A stretch of 64,000 nucleotides of DNA from Microdochium bolleyi. Its lineage: Eukaryota; Ascomycota; Sordariomycetes; Xylariales; Microdochiaceae. Under the pieces are notes generated by a model that was given only the letters and a program-made list of their open reading frames with translations, was not told the DNA's origin and searched no databases. The stretch lies in the NCBI GenBank assembly GCA_001566295.1, contig KQ964245.1, positions 4,221,524 through 4,285,523 on the forward strand, read 5' to 3'. Shown in pieces: positions 22,016 to 32,155 of this stretch (position 1 is the stretch's first letter; each line of letters opens with the position of its first letter). Made by a program: the position numbers and the translations under genes.

Positions 22016-25000
22016 GCACGCTGGCACGAGCAGGAATGTAGATTGCAACTGTACATAGCCAAGCGGCATCCATATAGTTGTATCAAATGCGTCACTCATG
22101 CCTATCACTGTCACTTTTCCCAAGTGCTTTGTTCACTACTGTCCTTCTGCCGTTGTACTTGATCAAGTTATTCTTGGCGGGCTCTGTGAGGGTTGATACA
22201 ATCTTCGAACGTGGGTTTATCAGACAGCAGAAAGTGCTGAAACCAATACCGCCGGGGGACTCCGGTCGATGGTGGTATGGAGACTATTCCTCATGACATA
22301 AAGTAGAATCTTCATACAACACAGCGGACGTACTGCGTAGAGCGAAGTCCAATCCTGCGATGAGGAAAAGCAATTAGCGGGTTTCCAATTTTATGTTTTC
22401 ACCCACGCGAACGCTCGCAGCGGGTGCTCCTGACAATAGAGTCGTGTTAGCTGTTCTGTCTTTGCGATTGACCAGAATGATGGACGGCCAAGTGGCTTTT
22501 CACAACAAGGCCTTGAGGCTCGTTGCAAACATTTTCGTAATCGATGAAGGTCATCTGGGGCATGAAATGAAGGCCTCAGGACCTTCAAGAACCCCAACGG
22601 CGACTTGGACTTATTGAGAGACGACCGAAACGGCTACTAGCCCAAGCAATCACAGCCAAAGCAATGAGCCACGACGAAGCCACCAGATTATCGGCCCAGC
22701 AGTCTGGTTCCTGCCAGACCAGGTCAGGCCCAGGATGGGGCCTGCTCATGAAGATTACCCGGGCCGGCCGGCGACCCAAGCCCTGCAGTCCGCTGCAGAG
22801 AATCGCAGCATGAGGTGGCTCCTATGCACTAGACGTCGCCGCCTTGTTCGGAGCACATGACATTGCTGGGGGCCGGCAGCCCGGTCGAGGCCGGTAAGCC
22901 CACCTAAGGTATGGGGCCACAGCAATTCCGGCCGACTGTAATGGCTGTTCGGGATATGCAGGGTGGAGATACTTGCAGGAAATGTGACAGGAGCCAAGAA
23001 ACGTAGAGCTGCACGTGCGAGGGGACTTCCTGTCCACAATGTGGTCACCCGACCCAGGCAGTAGCTAACTGTACATGCCGGTGATGCTCTTTCGGGGTTA
23101 TGCAGCTGACTGCTCCGGAGGGTCAAGTGCGCTGGAGGGATGTGGTACGTCCGGCACTGCTCATGCCACGAGCCGGAATACCATTTATCCCATGGTGCAG
23201 AACGTGTGACAGCTGCCAGACTTGCTGGTGCGCCGCTAAGGACTACGAGTCAGCATCAGGCTGGGGTTACAAAGCCTCATCTGATCTTGAGAAATGGCAA
23301 CGCCTCGAAACGGAGAAGCTTTTCCAAGCCCCTGTAAAAGCGCATTGTGCTCCGCAGAGTGTACCCGCAGGGCTCTGGCGGACAACGCAGCGGCGGACGG
23401 CGGAGCGACCATGGCCCGAGCACGTTCTCTCGCATCTATCTGCTGTATCCACAAATGCAGCGTCTGCGATTCGGGCCGGGACAGGCGTGGCTCGTGGTCG
23501 TGCAGATGGCGATCGAGTTCCGTCTTGGGCCTAGGGACCGGAAGATAGAAGACCAACCAGTTACCCAGCATGACAGCACGCTTGCTGCTCCACGCCAGAC
23601 CGTAATTTGTCAGCGTGCGTGTGCAGGCTGCGTCAATCTGCAGGACATTAATGAATCTATCTAACAGATCGACGCACCAAAGCTGCAGCGTTCAGGGGTA
23701 ATTAACACCAGCTACGAGTGGGGAACCGAGCTTTCGCCACTAGACCAAGAGCATCAAGGTACTCCCTATCGTCGCTCGCATGTGAGGGTCTAAAAGAAGA
23801 CTCGTACATGGCAGGATTCTCAATTCGACCGAGTGTTGAATGGCAACGAGTCAGGGACCTGTTTGGTCCTGTGATGAAAGGTACACGGGGATCTCAGATG
23901 GCGTCGGCGCCTTACGGAAGCCAGATAGCCTCCGGCACTTGCTTGACGGCTTGGAAAGGCTAACGGACACCAACTTGAGCCTCTGGCGTGCCTGGGTCGC
24001 CCGAAGGCATCGTCTGAAACGCCAGTCGAAGGTGGGCGAGCCCTGAGGATTATCAATCACTGCAATGTTCTGGCGTCTGGCGTTGATGTGTCCGTGTGGT
24101 TTCACCTTGTCCATGATCGCCCCAGTCTGAGGTCGAGAGAATCCGCGAGTACATCTTCCAGAGCAGCCCTTGAGGTTGTGCTTAGCCTCCATGCTGGTAG
24201 GTGCTTGCACTGCGGTTCTGGCCCTCCTAAGATGCTCGAGATGAATCCGCGATGGTGACGGGGAACGATGCCTCCGCCGCGACGCTAGGCCAGGGCGGTC
24301 ATGATGCATGGAGGAGCTGTAGTGACGGCGACTTGTTCTTGTTGCCTCCTTCTGATATGTTGGAACTGTCCTGAAGGTCACCCTGGGCTCCATTGCTTCA
24401 GGTGGCCTGACCATACTAGAAACGGCCTGGCTTCGCTGGGGAACCGCGTCCGCCATGCCGGGTGTTGAGATGGGAACCCCTGTGGCCCTAAAGAGCCTAG
24501 AGGGCCTGGAGAGCGTCGAGGACGCAGCCGGAGATTGTCCCCTGCATGGGGCTGCGTGCATCGGGGCAGGGCTCAACAGGGAGGCCATGTCGGCACGCGC
24601 AAGGCCAAGCAGCGTGTGCTGTCATCCACGGGTCGTGTCGTCAAGGGGGGGGCGGGGAAAAGGTGGCAGCTCTGCCCGAGCCCCGCATCGTGACGCCCAC
24701 GCACGGTACTGTAATGTCACGCGTGAGGTAGGTTGTTGAGCATGCCTGGACTGCTGAGTGGGACTGCTGGGGGTCGTATGCACGGTAGCTACCTTAAGGT
24801 AGGGAGCTTGGCGCGGGCTTGGGGACAGCAGAGGTACTGGACTCTGGTGACTTGCTGACCGTTCGGCGCGGAGAAGCCGTTGCACAATGATGTCTCGAGT
24901 TTTAGAACGTCCTGGTTGGAGGCGGATTCCGAGAAATGCACCCTAATGCCGGCGTGGGACGGCCGGGTTGAGACAGCGCTTGTGCTACAGCGGCTGCCAC

Positions 25001-26089
25001 GCCTGGGTGCGGGCGCCGGCGCGGAGGTCCACGGGGCTTGGGCGCTTCCACACTTGTTGGCTGGCGCACATGCGGGCGGCGACCATCCTGGAGGCACATC
25101 AAGGCGCCGTGCCGTCATACTCCTCCTCTCCTCCATCCCTGATCGAGTGCTGCACCGGTAGGGACTCCGTACTCCGTCCTGCACGCCTCTCCAGCACCCT
25201 GCCGATCTTACCCAGCTTCTCGAGTCCTCTACGCAGTACTCACTGCTCGGCACCGCCAGCCCCTGTCGGCGCCGTTCGTCGCTGAGAAACCCCCTGGTGC
25301 TCTGTGCCAGCTATGGTGGCTTGCTTTTGCTTCGATGAGACCCAGAGCCCCGGCATTCTCGTGGCCCATCCCATCCGCGCCTCTGCCTGCCTCGATCAGG
25401 CATCGTCCCTTGGAGGAAGCTTACGGCAATTAACCATCGACTGGCTCATGACAGCCAGCTAACAATTTAGGCACTGAGCCAGTCCAAACCTTACCTGGCC
25501 GAGCAAACCCAGGCATTGCGTGCCTCCGACCCCAGATCTCGTTCCCCACGTCCTATCGGCCTCGTTCCTCGACTGCGTCACCATCTTGCCCAAGATACTT
25601 CGTCTTTTCCATTCTCTCGACCACTCCCCAGCAGCCAGTCGAATCTGCAGGACATCGTCGGTTCCTTCTTGAGCACATCGCCACCCGACCTTGCAGACCC
25701 TCCTGCTCCTGCCGAGCTTCTGCAACGACGACAACCCACGCTACGCTTGAAACCAGCCACTGCCTCCAGAGCTCATACGTCCTGCTCAACCATCGCGTCC
25801 CGTCCCGATTCTATTCGACCTGGTCCCGCCGCAGGCCATCAGCCTGCTTGGATCAACAGCATCTGGCATAACCATCACGCCACGGTGTACTGTGGTAGCT
25901 GCCAGACAGCGATCTGCACAATATTGACGAAGTATCGGGTGCCGGGCCCGCCTCACCATGCCGCCCTCATAGGCGCCCTCACATCGACGTCCCCTCCCCT
26001 CTGCTCAACACTCAGAGCGCTGATCGCTTAGATCCAAAACGGATCTGCCCGCAACCTACTCCTCAACACCATCGTTGGCTTCATCCACC
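22016..26089. other. Gene-poor 4-kb stretch
   Basis: The longest space without a confident gene in the window. The longest open frame is 23851-24588 on the minus strand (245 codons, basic and Ser/Pro-rich, no known domain, no splice support). The last 500 bases are pyrimidine-rich and look like the 5' leader of the Zn2Cys6 gene. No transposase, reverse transcriptase or RNA gene was recognised. Confidence 0.5.
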
Positions 26090-27952
26090 ATGGTCTACTG
26101 TGGAAAAGCATCCCAAGGATGCCAGAACTGTCGCACTCGGCGAATCAAGGTAAGTCAAGCCTTATAACCATTATTGCTCCTCATGTCTGCGGGGCTACGT
26201 GCAGCAAATGGGGCTTGCATGGCACCTCCTGAGCTACGAATCGCTGACAGGCAGAGTATCGCAGTGTGACAAGAAGAGACCCGAATGTTCGCAATGCATC
26301 CGAGTAGCGAAGAAATGCCCGGGGTATCGAGACCAGCTTTCATTAATGTTTCGTGATGAAAGCAGCAAGGTCATCCAGAAAGCCCATGCGCAATGGGGAG
26401 GGTCGCCACTCGAGTCTTCGCCAGCATCGTCCTCGAGCTCGAGCTCATCAGGATCGTCGTCACCTCCAGCCGCTATCGAGAACGATACACCCACATTTGA
26501 GATCACCCCAGCTAACGGCCTGGTGGCCCGGCATGACCTACGACCTTTGGCAGTTGACAAGTCTATTAGCCCCAACCTCGACGAGAGGGGTCTCCAATTC
26601 TACATTACGAGATATCTGATGAATCACCCCGATGCCCCAGTTGGGCCGGACGGGTCCGTCATATACATCCCCCAGAACGACGTCGTGCAGAACGTCATGA
26701 TAGCTGTAGGCTTAGCGGGCTTGGGCAATCTAGGCTCTGATAAACAGCTCACGACGCTATCCCGGCAGAGGTATACCATGTCTCTTAGGGAAACCAGCTC
26801 GCTCATCACATCCACGCCTCGGACGGATGCAGCGACCGTCGGTTCCGTTATCCGATCGATCGTTACACTAGCATTATATGAGGTTGGTACCAGTCCTTGG
26901 CTTACTTGTGCTGCAAAAACTGACGCATATCAGGTCGTCCATGGAAGCGGCACCCGAGCATCTGCAGGGACAGCCAACGTGCATATAAACGGGGCCGTAG
27001 CGTTGTTGAGATCCGTGTTGCCTTTGAGTCATCTACCAGACGGCGGTACACGAGTAGTGTTGCAAGTCTTGTTCTCTCTGGTAGGTCTGCTATGATAACA
27101 GTCAACATTCAGCCACTAACAATGCCGCAGTTCATCCCATCACAAATGACCGAAGCGCCCCTCGCGCCCGCGTTTTTCGAATGCCTAAAAGTATGCCAGG
27201 ATAACCTCGAAGGTTCGCCAGAAAGAGTTTGTGTGGACCTTGCGATGACAATAGCCCGGCTCGTTCAGCTATCAAGTATTCTCGTAAAGCAGAGATTGTC
27301 CGACGAGAGCATCGAGGTAGAGGCGCATATGAGACAATTACTCGCATTGCGCGCTGCGTGCGACCGGCTAGAGAAGCGACTATGGGAGACATACCCATAT
27401 GCTGTGAAACAAATTGATTCACTCCCGGCGATTGCCGTATACCACGATACATACCACGCCTATACCGAGATATGGAGTGCGCGGATATGGAATCACTTCA
27501 GGTGGGCTCGAATTCTCATACTCGAAATCCTTCTTCGATTGTCAGACGATTTCCCAATTCTGGGCTCTCGTTCCGTGCCTGTGGCGGACAGAATCGATCT
27601 CCTTGCCACTATCAAGCGCATGTCGACAGATCTCCTCGTCAGCACGCCGTCTCACTGGCACCACCCTGTGCTCGACAAGCCCACGGCTAAGATGATGGAG
27701 GCGCCCAGCAAAGGCGGCACGGGAGCTGTCGGGCTGCCGACATTGCTATGGCACTTGAAAGTGGCGGCCTGCGCACAAGGGGTTGAAGACGAGGCATACG
27801 ACTGGGTATACAACGTTATGCAGGTTGTGTGGAAGGATATGGGCATGCAACATGCTCGCCTCATCGCCGGCTTTATGGATGAGCACAAGATAGGGCTTGA
27901 GAAGGAAGCTCTGAACCGGATTCTCAAACTCGAGGAGGACGACGACTACTGA
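26090..27952 (+). CDS. Zn2Cys6 transcription factor with fungal-specific regulatory domain
   Basis: Four exons (26090-26149, 26265-26882, 26934-27080, 27131-27952) give 548 residues. The cysteines C11, C14, C21, C28, C31 and C38 have the canonical spacing 2-6-6-2-6 of the binuclear zinc cluster, with the first intron placed just after RRIK as in many fungal family members. A Ser-rich spacer follows. The rest resembles the fungal-specific regulatory domain PF11951: LALYEVVHG joined to HINGAVALLRS is a hallmark, and it appears only when the 51-bp in-frame intron 26883-26933 is removed. The neighbours are housekeeping genes, so no target pathway is suggested by context. The final exon ends in an acidic stretch. 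Confidence 0.9.
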
Positions 27953-28469
27953 CACAACGTACGCCGAGGCACATATATCTGGCTATTATACATATTCACG
28001 TTTGATCGGGCTACATAGGGACAGGCGTATTTTGGACAGGGTGGGAAGCGGTCATGGGCGGCGTTCTGATTTGGCTCATTTTGGAGGGGGCAAGATTTTG
28101 TCCATGTGCTTTACTCGTCCGGACGCAGTTTCTGGGAAGATCGTGGGGACGATGACACGATGATCGGTGCTACGGTGTTCTGCTCACGAGGATGGAGGCA
28201 GAGCTCAACACTCCCCGAGCGTGGACAGTGGTTGCGTCCGGGGTGGCGATTATCTTTATGCTATATACCCACGCAGTTTGGTCTAGAGGTTTCGGATATA
28301 ACCTCAGATCTGATGTACAAATACTCATTTCATGATGGTTCCTCACGCATGAACGTGCGAAACAGAGGTGGTATGCCTAAATCGATCCTCGGTACGGGGC
28401 ACTTGGGTGTTCGACAACAACTATTCAAAATACAAAGGGGTCTAAGACGGGCTGGTCTGGAGGCTCGTG
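27953..28469. other. Convergent intergenic region
   Basis: Space between two convergent stop codons, presumably both 3' UTRs. Nothing else seen. Confidence 0.55.
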
Positions 28470-29864
28470 CTACCTCCTCTTGCCTTCTAGGCTGTCGTCA
28501 ACTCCGCTCTTGACGTTCTCCTTGATTGTCTCCTGAGCCCAAGTCTCAGCGAGCTCCAGCCCGGGTTTCTCATCTGGATAGCCCATGTCCTTGCGTAGCT
28601 TGGCCACCTCCTCGCGGACCCGGCGGGTGACTTCTATGCGCAGCGCCACCGCCTCGGCGCCGTACTTGAGCTCGTCCGTGAGCTCGCCCATGACGAGAAC
28701 TTTGGCATTGCCATCAGCACCCGCAGTATGCTTCCGCACGAGATCTTGCCACGCGGAGCGCAGGTCGCCGAATCGGTCCTCCATATCCACCAGCTCTCCA
28801 AACGCCATGCGGAACGTGACGCCCGCGCGGGGCAGGAAGCGGGGGAAGGTGCGGTCCTCGGCCATGACGCGCTGCGTGCCGTCGATGAAGACCGGCAGCA
28901 GGTCGGGCATGGGCTCGCTCTCGAGGATGAGGCGGGAGACGCCCCACTTGAAGTACCGCATGTACATCTGTGGCTGCTGGTGGATCATGGCCTCGGGGAA
29001 GACGTGCACCCAGCTGTGCCGGTTGCGCGTGTAGCGCGAGGGCGCGTCGAAGCGGTCGTGTCCGTTGGACGTGAATGTTAGGCCGCCGTCTGTGAAGGGG
29101 TCTGGGATGCGTGACGCTGCCGGTGAAGAAGACTCTAGTGTTGGAGTAGCCGGGTGAGTCTTGAAAGGCTGCGATGAGAGCAGACGGATTGCCTGAGCCA
29201 TTGTTGGCTGGAAGAGGCCGCCGTTCTGCGAGTGATGTACCCTGTGAGTCGGCAGAACTTGGCCGGCGGCAAAGAACCACTCGAGAGGCCTGTGGGGGTT
29301 GTGAGAACAAGACACTCTAATGATCCGTAAACCTTGTGAGACTGGAGCGTGACATACCTGTTCTTGAAGCATATATCGTGTGCTCCGAGTCCCCATCTGG
29401 AATTCCCTGGATTCATGACGTACTTGAGAGGCAGGACTCCCCACATGATAGGGTCGTCGAGGCTGCTCGACGACATAGACAGTGAGCGTGGTGGGCCAAG
29501 CAAGAGCCATCCAAGGCGTGGAAAGTGGTTTCAGCAGCGGCAGCTTACATGCTAACATGATTTGAGACTGCGAGTATGAGTTAGTGAAGGACTCGGTGCA
29601 ATAGCCAGGGGAAATATGTTTACCGGTGATCAAGCCCCTCCGCCGGGTCGCCGGGTCTTCACGCTCGTCAAGGATGTCGAGGAACCTGTCCAGACCGGTG
29701 ACCTCGACGGTATTGAGGCCGTACAGATATGTCCTGCATACGGCAGTGATAAATGTGATGGTGGCAGAAGAAGCGAGGCGTGCTGGCAGGCTCGGCTGGT
29801 CTTGTTGGCCTGGCACCGGCATAGACGATGCCGGGGCCGTCCTCTGGTTGTCGTTCGCAGTCAT
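28470..29864 (-). CDS. TAZ1: Tafazzin, cardiolipin-remodelling acyltransferase
   Basis: Four exons (29864-29624, 29567-29549, 29462-29358, 29289-28470) give 394 residues. The second exon is only 19 bases. Joining it between its neighbours yields NHVSILDDP, with H84 and D89 forming the HX4D acyltransferase motif in the tafazzin-specific context NHxSxxDDP. Further conserved segments are WGLGAHDICF, GQVLPTHR and SWVHVFPEA. A membrane-associated hydrophobic segment lies near residues 33-50. Tafazzin is a coenzyme-A-independent transacylase on the inner face of the mitochondrial intermembrane space that remodels cardiolipin. An insert of Ser/Thr/Pro-rich sequence around residues 175-195 is a fungal feature. 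The ATG at 29864 was preferred because the frame upstream offers only a non-ATG start. Confidence 0.93.
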   Translation of the reverse strand: MTANDNQRTAPASSMPVPGQQDQPSLPARLASSATITFITAVCRTYLYGLNTVEVTGLDRFLDILDEREDPATRRRGLITGKHISPGYCTESFTNSYSQSQIMLACKLPLLKPLSTPWMALAWPTTLTVYVVEQPRRPYHVGSPASQVRHESREFQMGTRSTRYMLQEQVCHAPVSQGLRIIRVSCSHNPHRPLEWFFAAGQVLPTHRVHHSQNGGLFQPTMAQAIRLLSSQPFKTHPATPTLESSSPAASRIPDPFTDGGLTFTSNGHDRFDAPSRYTRNRHSWVHVFPEAMIHQQPQMYMRYFKWGVSRLILESEPMPDLLPVFIDGTQRVMAEDRTFPRFLPRAGVTFRMAFGELVDMEDRFGDLRSAWQDLVRKHTAGADGNAKVLVMGELTDELKYGAEAVALRIEVTRRVREEVAKLRKDMGYPDEKPGLELAETWAQETIKENVKSGVDDSLEGKRR

Positions 29865-30356
29865 GTCTGAAAGTCGCAGGAACAAGTGTTATGACATGAC
29901 AAGAGTGGCACAGGCGAGGTTGAGGAAATGCATTGTCGTAAGACTCGCAACCAGGTCCTTCCAAGAGCGGCCCACGGAGAGGCGCGGTGCAGCCGTGAAG
30001 AAGAGTCTCACACGAGAAAACCTGCGGTTTGTTATTGGTATCAAATGTCAAGCTTTTGGCAGGAACCACAGGCCTCCAGGGCAGAAACCGGGAACATGGC
30101 CAGGTGCACCGACGCCTGCAGCTGCGCTAAGCACAGTGCTGTCATCGGTGCCGGGGTGCTCCGAGCTACCCCTGTCTACCCTAGGGTACTCGGACAATCT
30201 CAACCTTGAAGACGTCCACAGCTGGTAGCGATCTTGAACCTCACAATTGCGTGAGCTCCCTATCGACTCGCACATAGATCCGCACCCGGCCTTCCCACAC
30301 ATCTCTGACCCAGGCCTCGATCGCAGCTGTCCCTTCCCGGGCGTCCTCTGCCCGCC
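29865..30356. other. Divergent promoter between tafazzin and NOSIP-like gene
   Basis: About 490 bp between two divergent start codons. Must hold both promoters; no other feature recognised. Confidence 0.6.
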
Positions 30357-31625
30357 ATGTCGCACAGCAAGCGCAACACCTCGCGCGCCGTCTTCACCAG
30401 CCACGAGCGCGACCTCGCCAAGAAGGCCTGGGGCGCCAACTCGGCCCGCCTCACCCGCGAGAGCTTCCTCAGCTTCTCCGCCTGCCGCCTGTGCCTCGAG
30501 ACTGCGCGCGATCCGGTCTCGTGCACCCACGGCGACATCTTCTGCCGCGAGTGCGCCCTCAGCAACATCCTCGCCCAGAAGAAGGAGATCAAGCGCGTCG
30601 CCAAGGTCCGCGAGGCCGAGGACCGCGACAACCAGGAACAGAGGGATCGTCAGGATGCAGAGGCGCGGGAGCGCGCGATCCGCGAGTTCGAAGCGACGCA
30701 GAGCGGTCTCGACGTGAGGATAGCGGCGAGCTCGAACGGGAGCAGCAGGAACAGCGCGGCGCCGGTAAAGCGCAACATCGAGTGGCGCGGGACGCCGCTC
30801 GGCATAGAGGACGCTGCATCCACGACTTCAAAGGAGGAGAGCAACGGCACATTATCCGGACCGATATCGACGTCGACATCAGAGGGGCCGCGGCCGGGCA
30901 AGCGGAAATTCGAGCTCGACGAGCAGGAGCTGCTACGCATCTCGCAGGAGGACCGGACAAAGGCGCGCAAGGCCATTGAGGACGAGAAGGCGGCAAAGCC
31001 CGTGCTGCCATCCTTCTGGACGCCCTCGATCATGCCCTCGTCGAACACCAAAGACACACTGCACACGATAGCGAAGAAGACCAAGACGGTGCCCATGTGC
31101 CCCTCAGCGCCGGAGGACGACCCGCACCCATACTCGCTGCACAGCCTGGTCACGCTGGAATTCTCCGAGGAGCTCGACGAGAAGACGAGGCAGCCCGTCC
31201 GGACGTGTCCGGCGTGCAAGAAGGCGCTGACCAATGCGTCGCGGCCGGTCCTCGCCAAGCCCTGCGGCCACGTGCTCTGTCGCAGCTGCGTGGAGCAGTT
31301 CGTCAAGCCCTCGAAGCACAACGACCACCATCACCACGACCCGCACGCGTCCATAGACAGCGGCGGTGGCCGCAGCGGGGATGGCGCCGATGATGTGCCT
31401 TTACTGCTGTGCTACGTCTGCGACGCAGATCTCACCGACAGAGGTGATGATGTTGTGTCCACGAAGCACGGCAGTGACAAGGCCGACAAGAAGGCGAAGA
31501 GGAAGGACAAGGGCGAGAAGGACAAGATTGGGCCTGGTTTGGTCGACCTGCGCTGTGAAGGCACGGGCTTCTCAGCGGGCGGTGCGAACCAGGTCAAGAA
31601 GAGCGGCGTGGCATTCCAGTGCTGA
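30357..31625 (+). CDS. NOSIP-family protein with split RING/U-box
   Basis: A single exon of 422 residues. The N-terminus MSHSKRNTSRAVFTSHER is typical of nitric-oxide-synthase-interacting-protein (NOSIP) homologues. The first zinc-finger half has C43, C46, C56, H58, C63 and C66. A long charged Glu/Arg-rich helix follows, then a low-complexity stretch, and the C-terminal RING-like half starts near residue 283 (CPACKKAL, then KPCGHVLCRSCVEQF). In animals NOSIP is an E3 ubiquitin ligase; fungal members are found with late spliceosomes. The nitric-oxide link named in databases need not hold in fungi. The ending contains a Lys/Asp-rich tail and a His/Asp-rich insert inside the RING region. Confidence 0.9.
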   Translation: MSHSKRNTSRAVFTSHERDLAKKAWGANSARLTRESFLSFSACRLCLETARDPVSCTHGDIFCRECALSNILAQKKEIKRVAKVREAEDRDNQEQRDRQDAEARERAIREFEATQSGLDVRIAASSNGSSRNSAAPVKRNIEWRGTPLGIEDAASTTSKEESNGTLSGPISTSTSEGPRPGKRKFELDEQELLRISQEDRTKARKAIEDEKAAKPVLPSFWTPSIMPSSNTKDTLHTIAKKTKTVPMCPSAPEDDPHPYSLHSLVTLEFSEELDEKTRQPVRTCPACKKALTNASRPVLAKPCGHVLCRSCVEQFVKPSKHNDHHHHDPHASIDSGGGRSGDGADDVPLLLCYVCDADLTDRGDDVVSTKHGSDKADKKAKRKDKGEKDKIGPGLVDLRCEGTGFSAGGANQVKKSGVAFQC

Positions 31626-32155
31626 AAGACGACTGGAATTGCACGAATTCTTGAGCTGCTCGACGACCGATCTATCCTTATATTTCGAGTCTTACCTTAG
31701 CATGCGTGGCCCTCGCATGTCGAGCTGCCATGGTGTGTGAACGGTTGATATGGCGTCGCATAGCGTAGGCTTGCGAGCTCCGGTATCAGCCCTAGCCTAG
31801 ATATTCATCAATGTACATACAGACCGGCAGAGACCGTCGAGTATAAACGAATGGGCGTCGTATACACTATGTACGTCCTAAACATATATTCAACATGGCG
31901 CTGAGACTGATTAAAAGAATGGTCAAGAAATGCGCCAAAGAGAAACACCCGCGGCCAAATGATTGAGAACCCAGAGAACGTGCTGAAAATCAAGCACACA
32001 ACATACGCCTAACCCCAGCCATTATTACTTCGTACACCTTGCAACAATCTCCCCTCTCCACCTCTTGTCACGATATAGCCAAGTCTGGCCATTTTTAACA
32101 GGAGAAGAACTCGACGACATTTCCTCGCTGAGAACTGAGAAAGCCGTCTAACCCA
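31626..32155. other. Convergent intergenic region
   Basis: Between two convergent stop codons; AT-richer than its surroundings and presumably both 3' UTRs. No gene seen. Confidence 0.55.

Noticed and set aside
23851..24588. 245-codon minus-strand open frame
   Set aside because: No recognisable domain, no introns to test, no clear codon bias; kept only as a remark on the gene-poor region.
25516..26031. 171-codon plus-strand open frame upstream of the Zn2Cys6 gene
   Set aside because: Pyrimidine-rich sequence with Pro/Ser/Thr-rich translation, best explained as promoter and 5' leader of the gene starting at 26090.
26883..26933. In-frame 51-bp segment that could be read as coding in the Zn2Cys6 gene
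   Set aside because: It has a GT start, a CTGAC branch and CAG end, and its removal restores the conserved LYEVVHG block, so it is treated as an intron.
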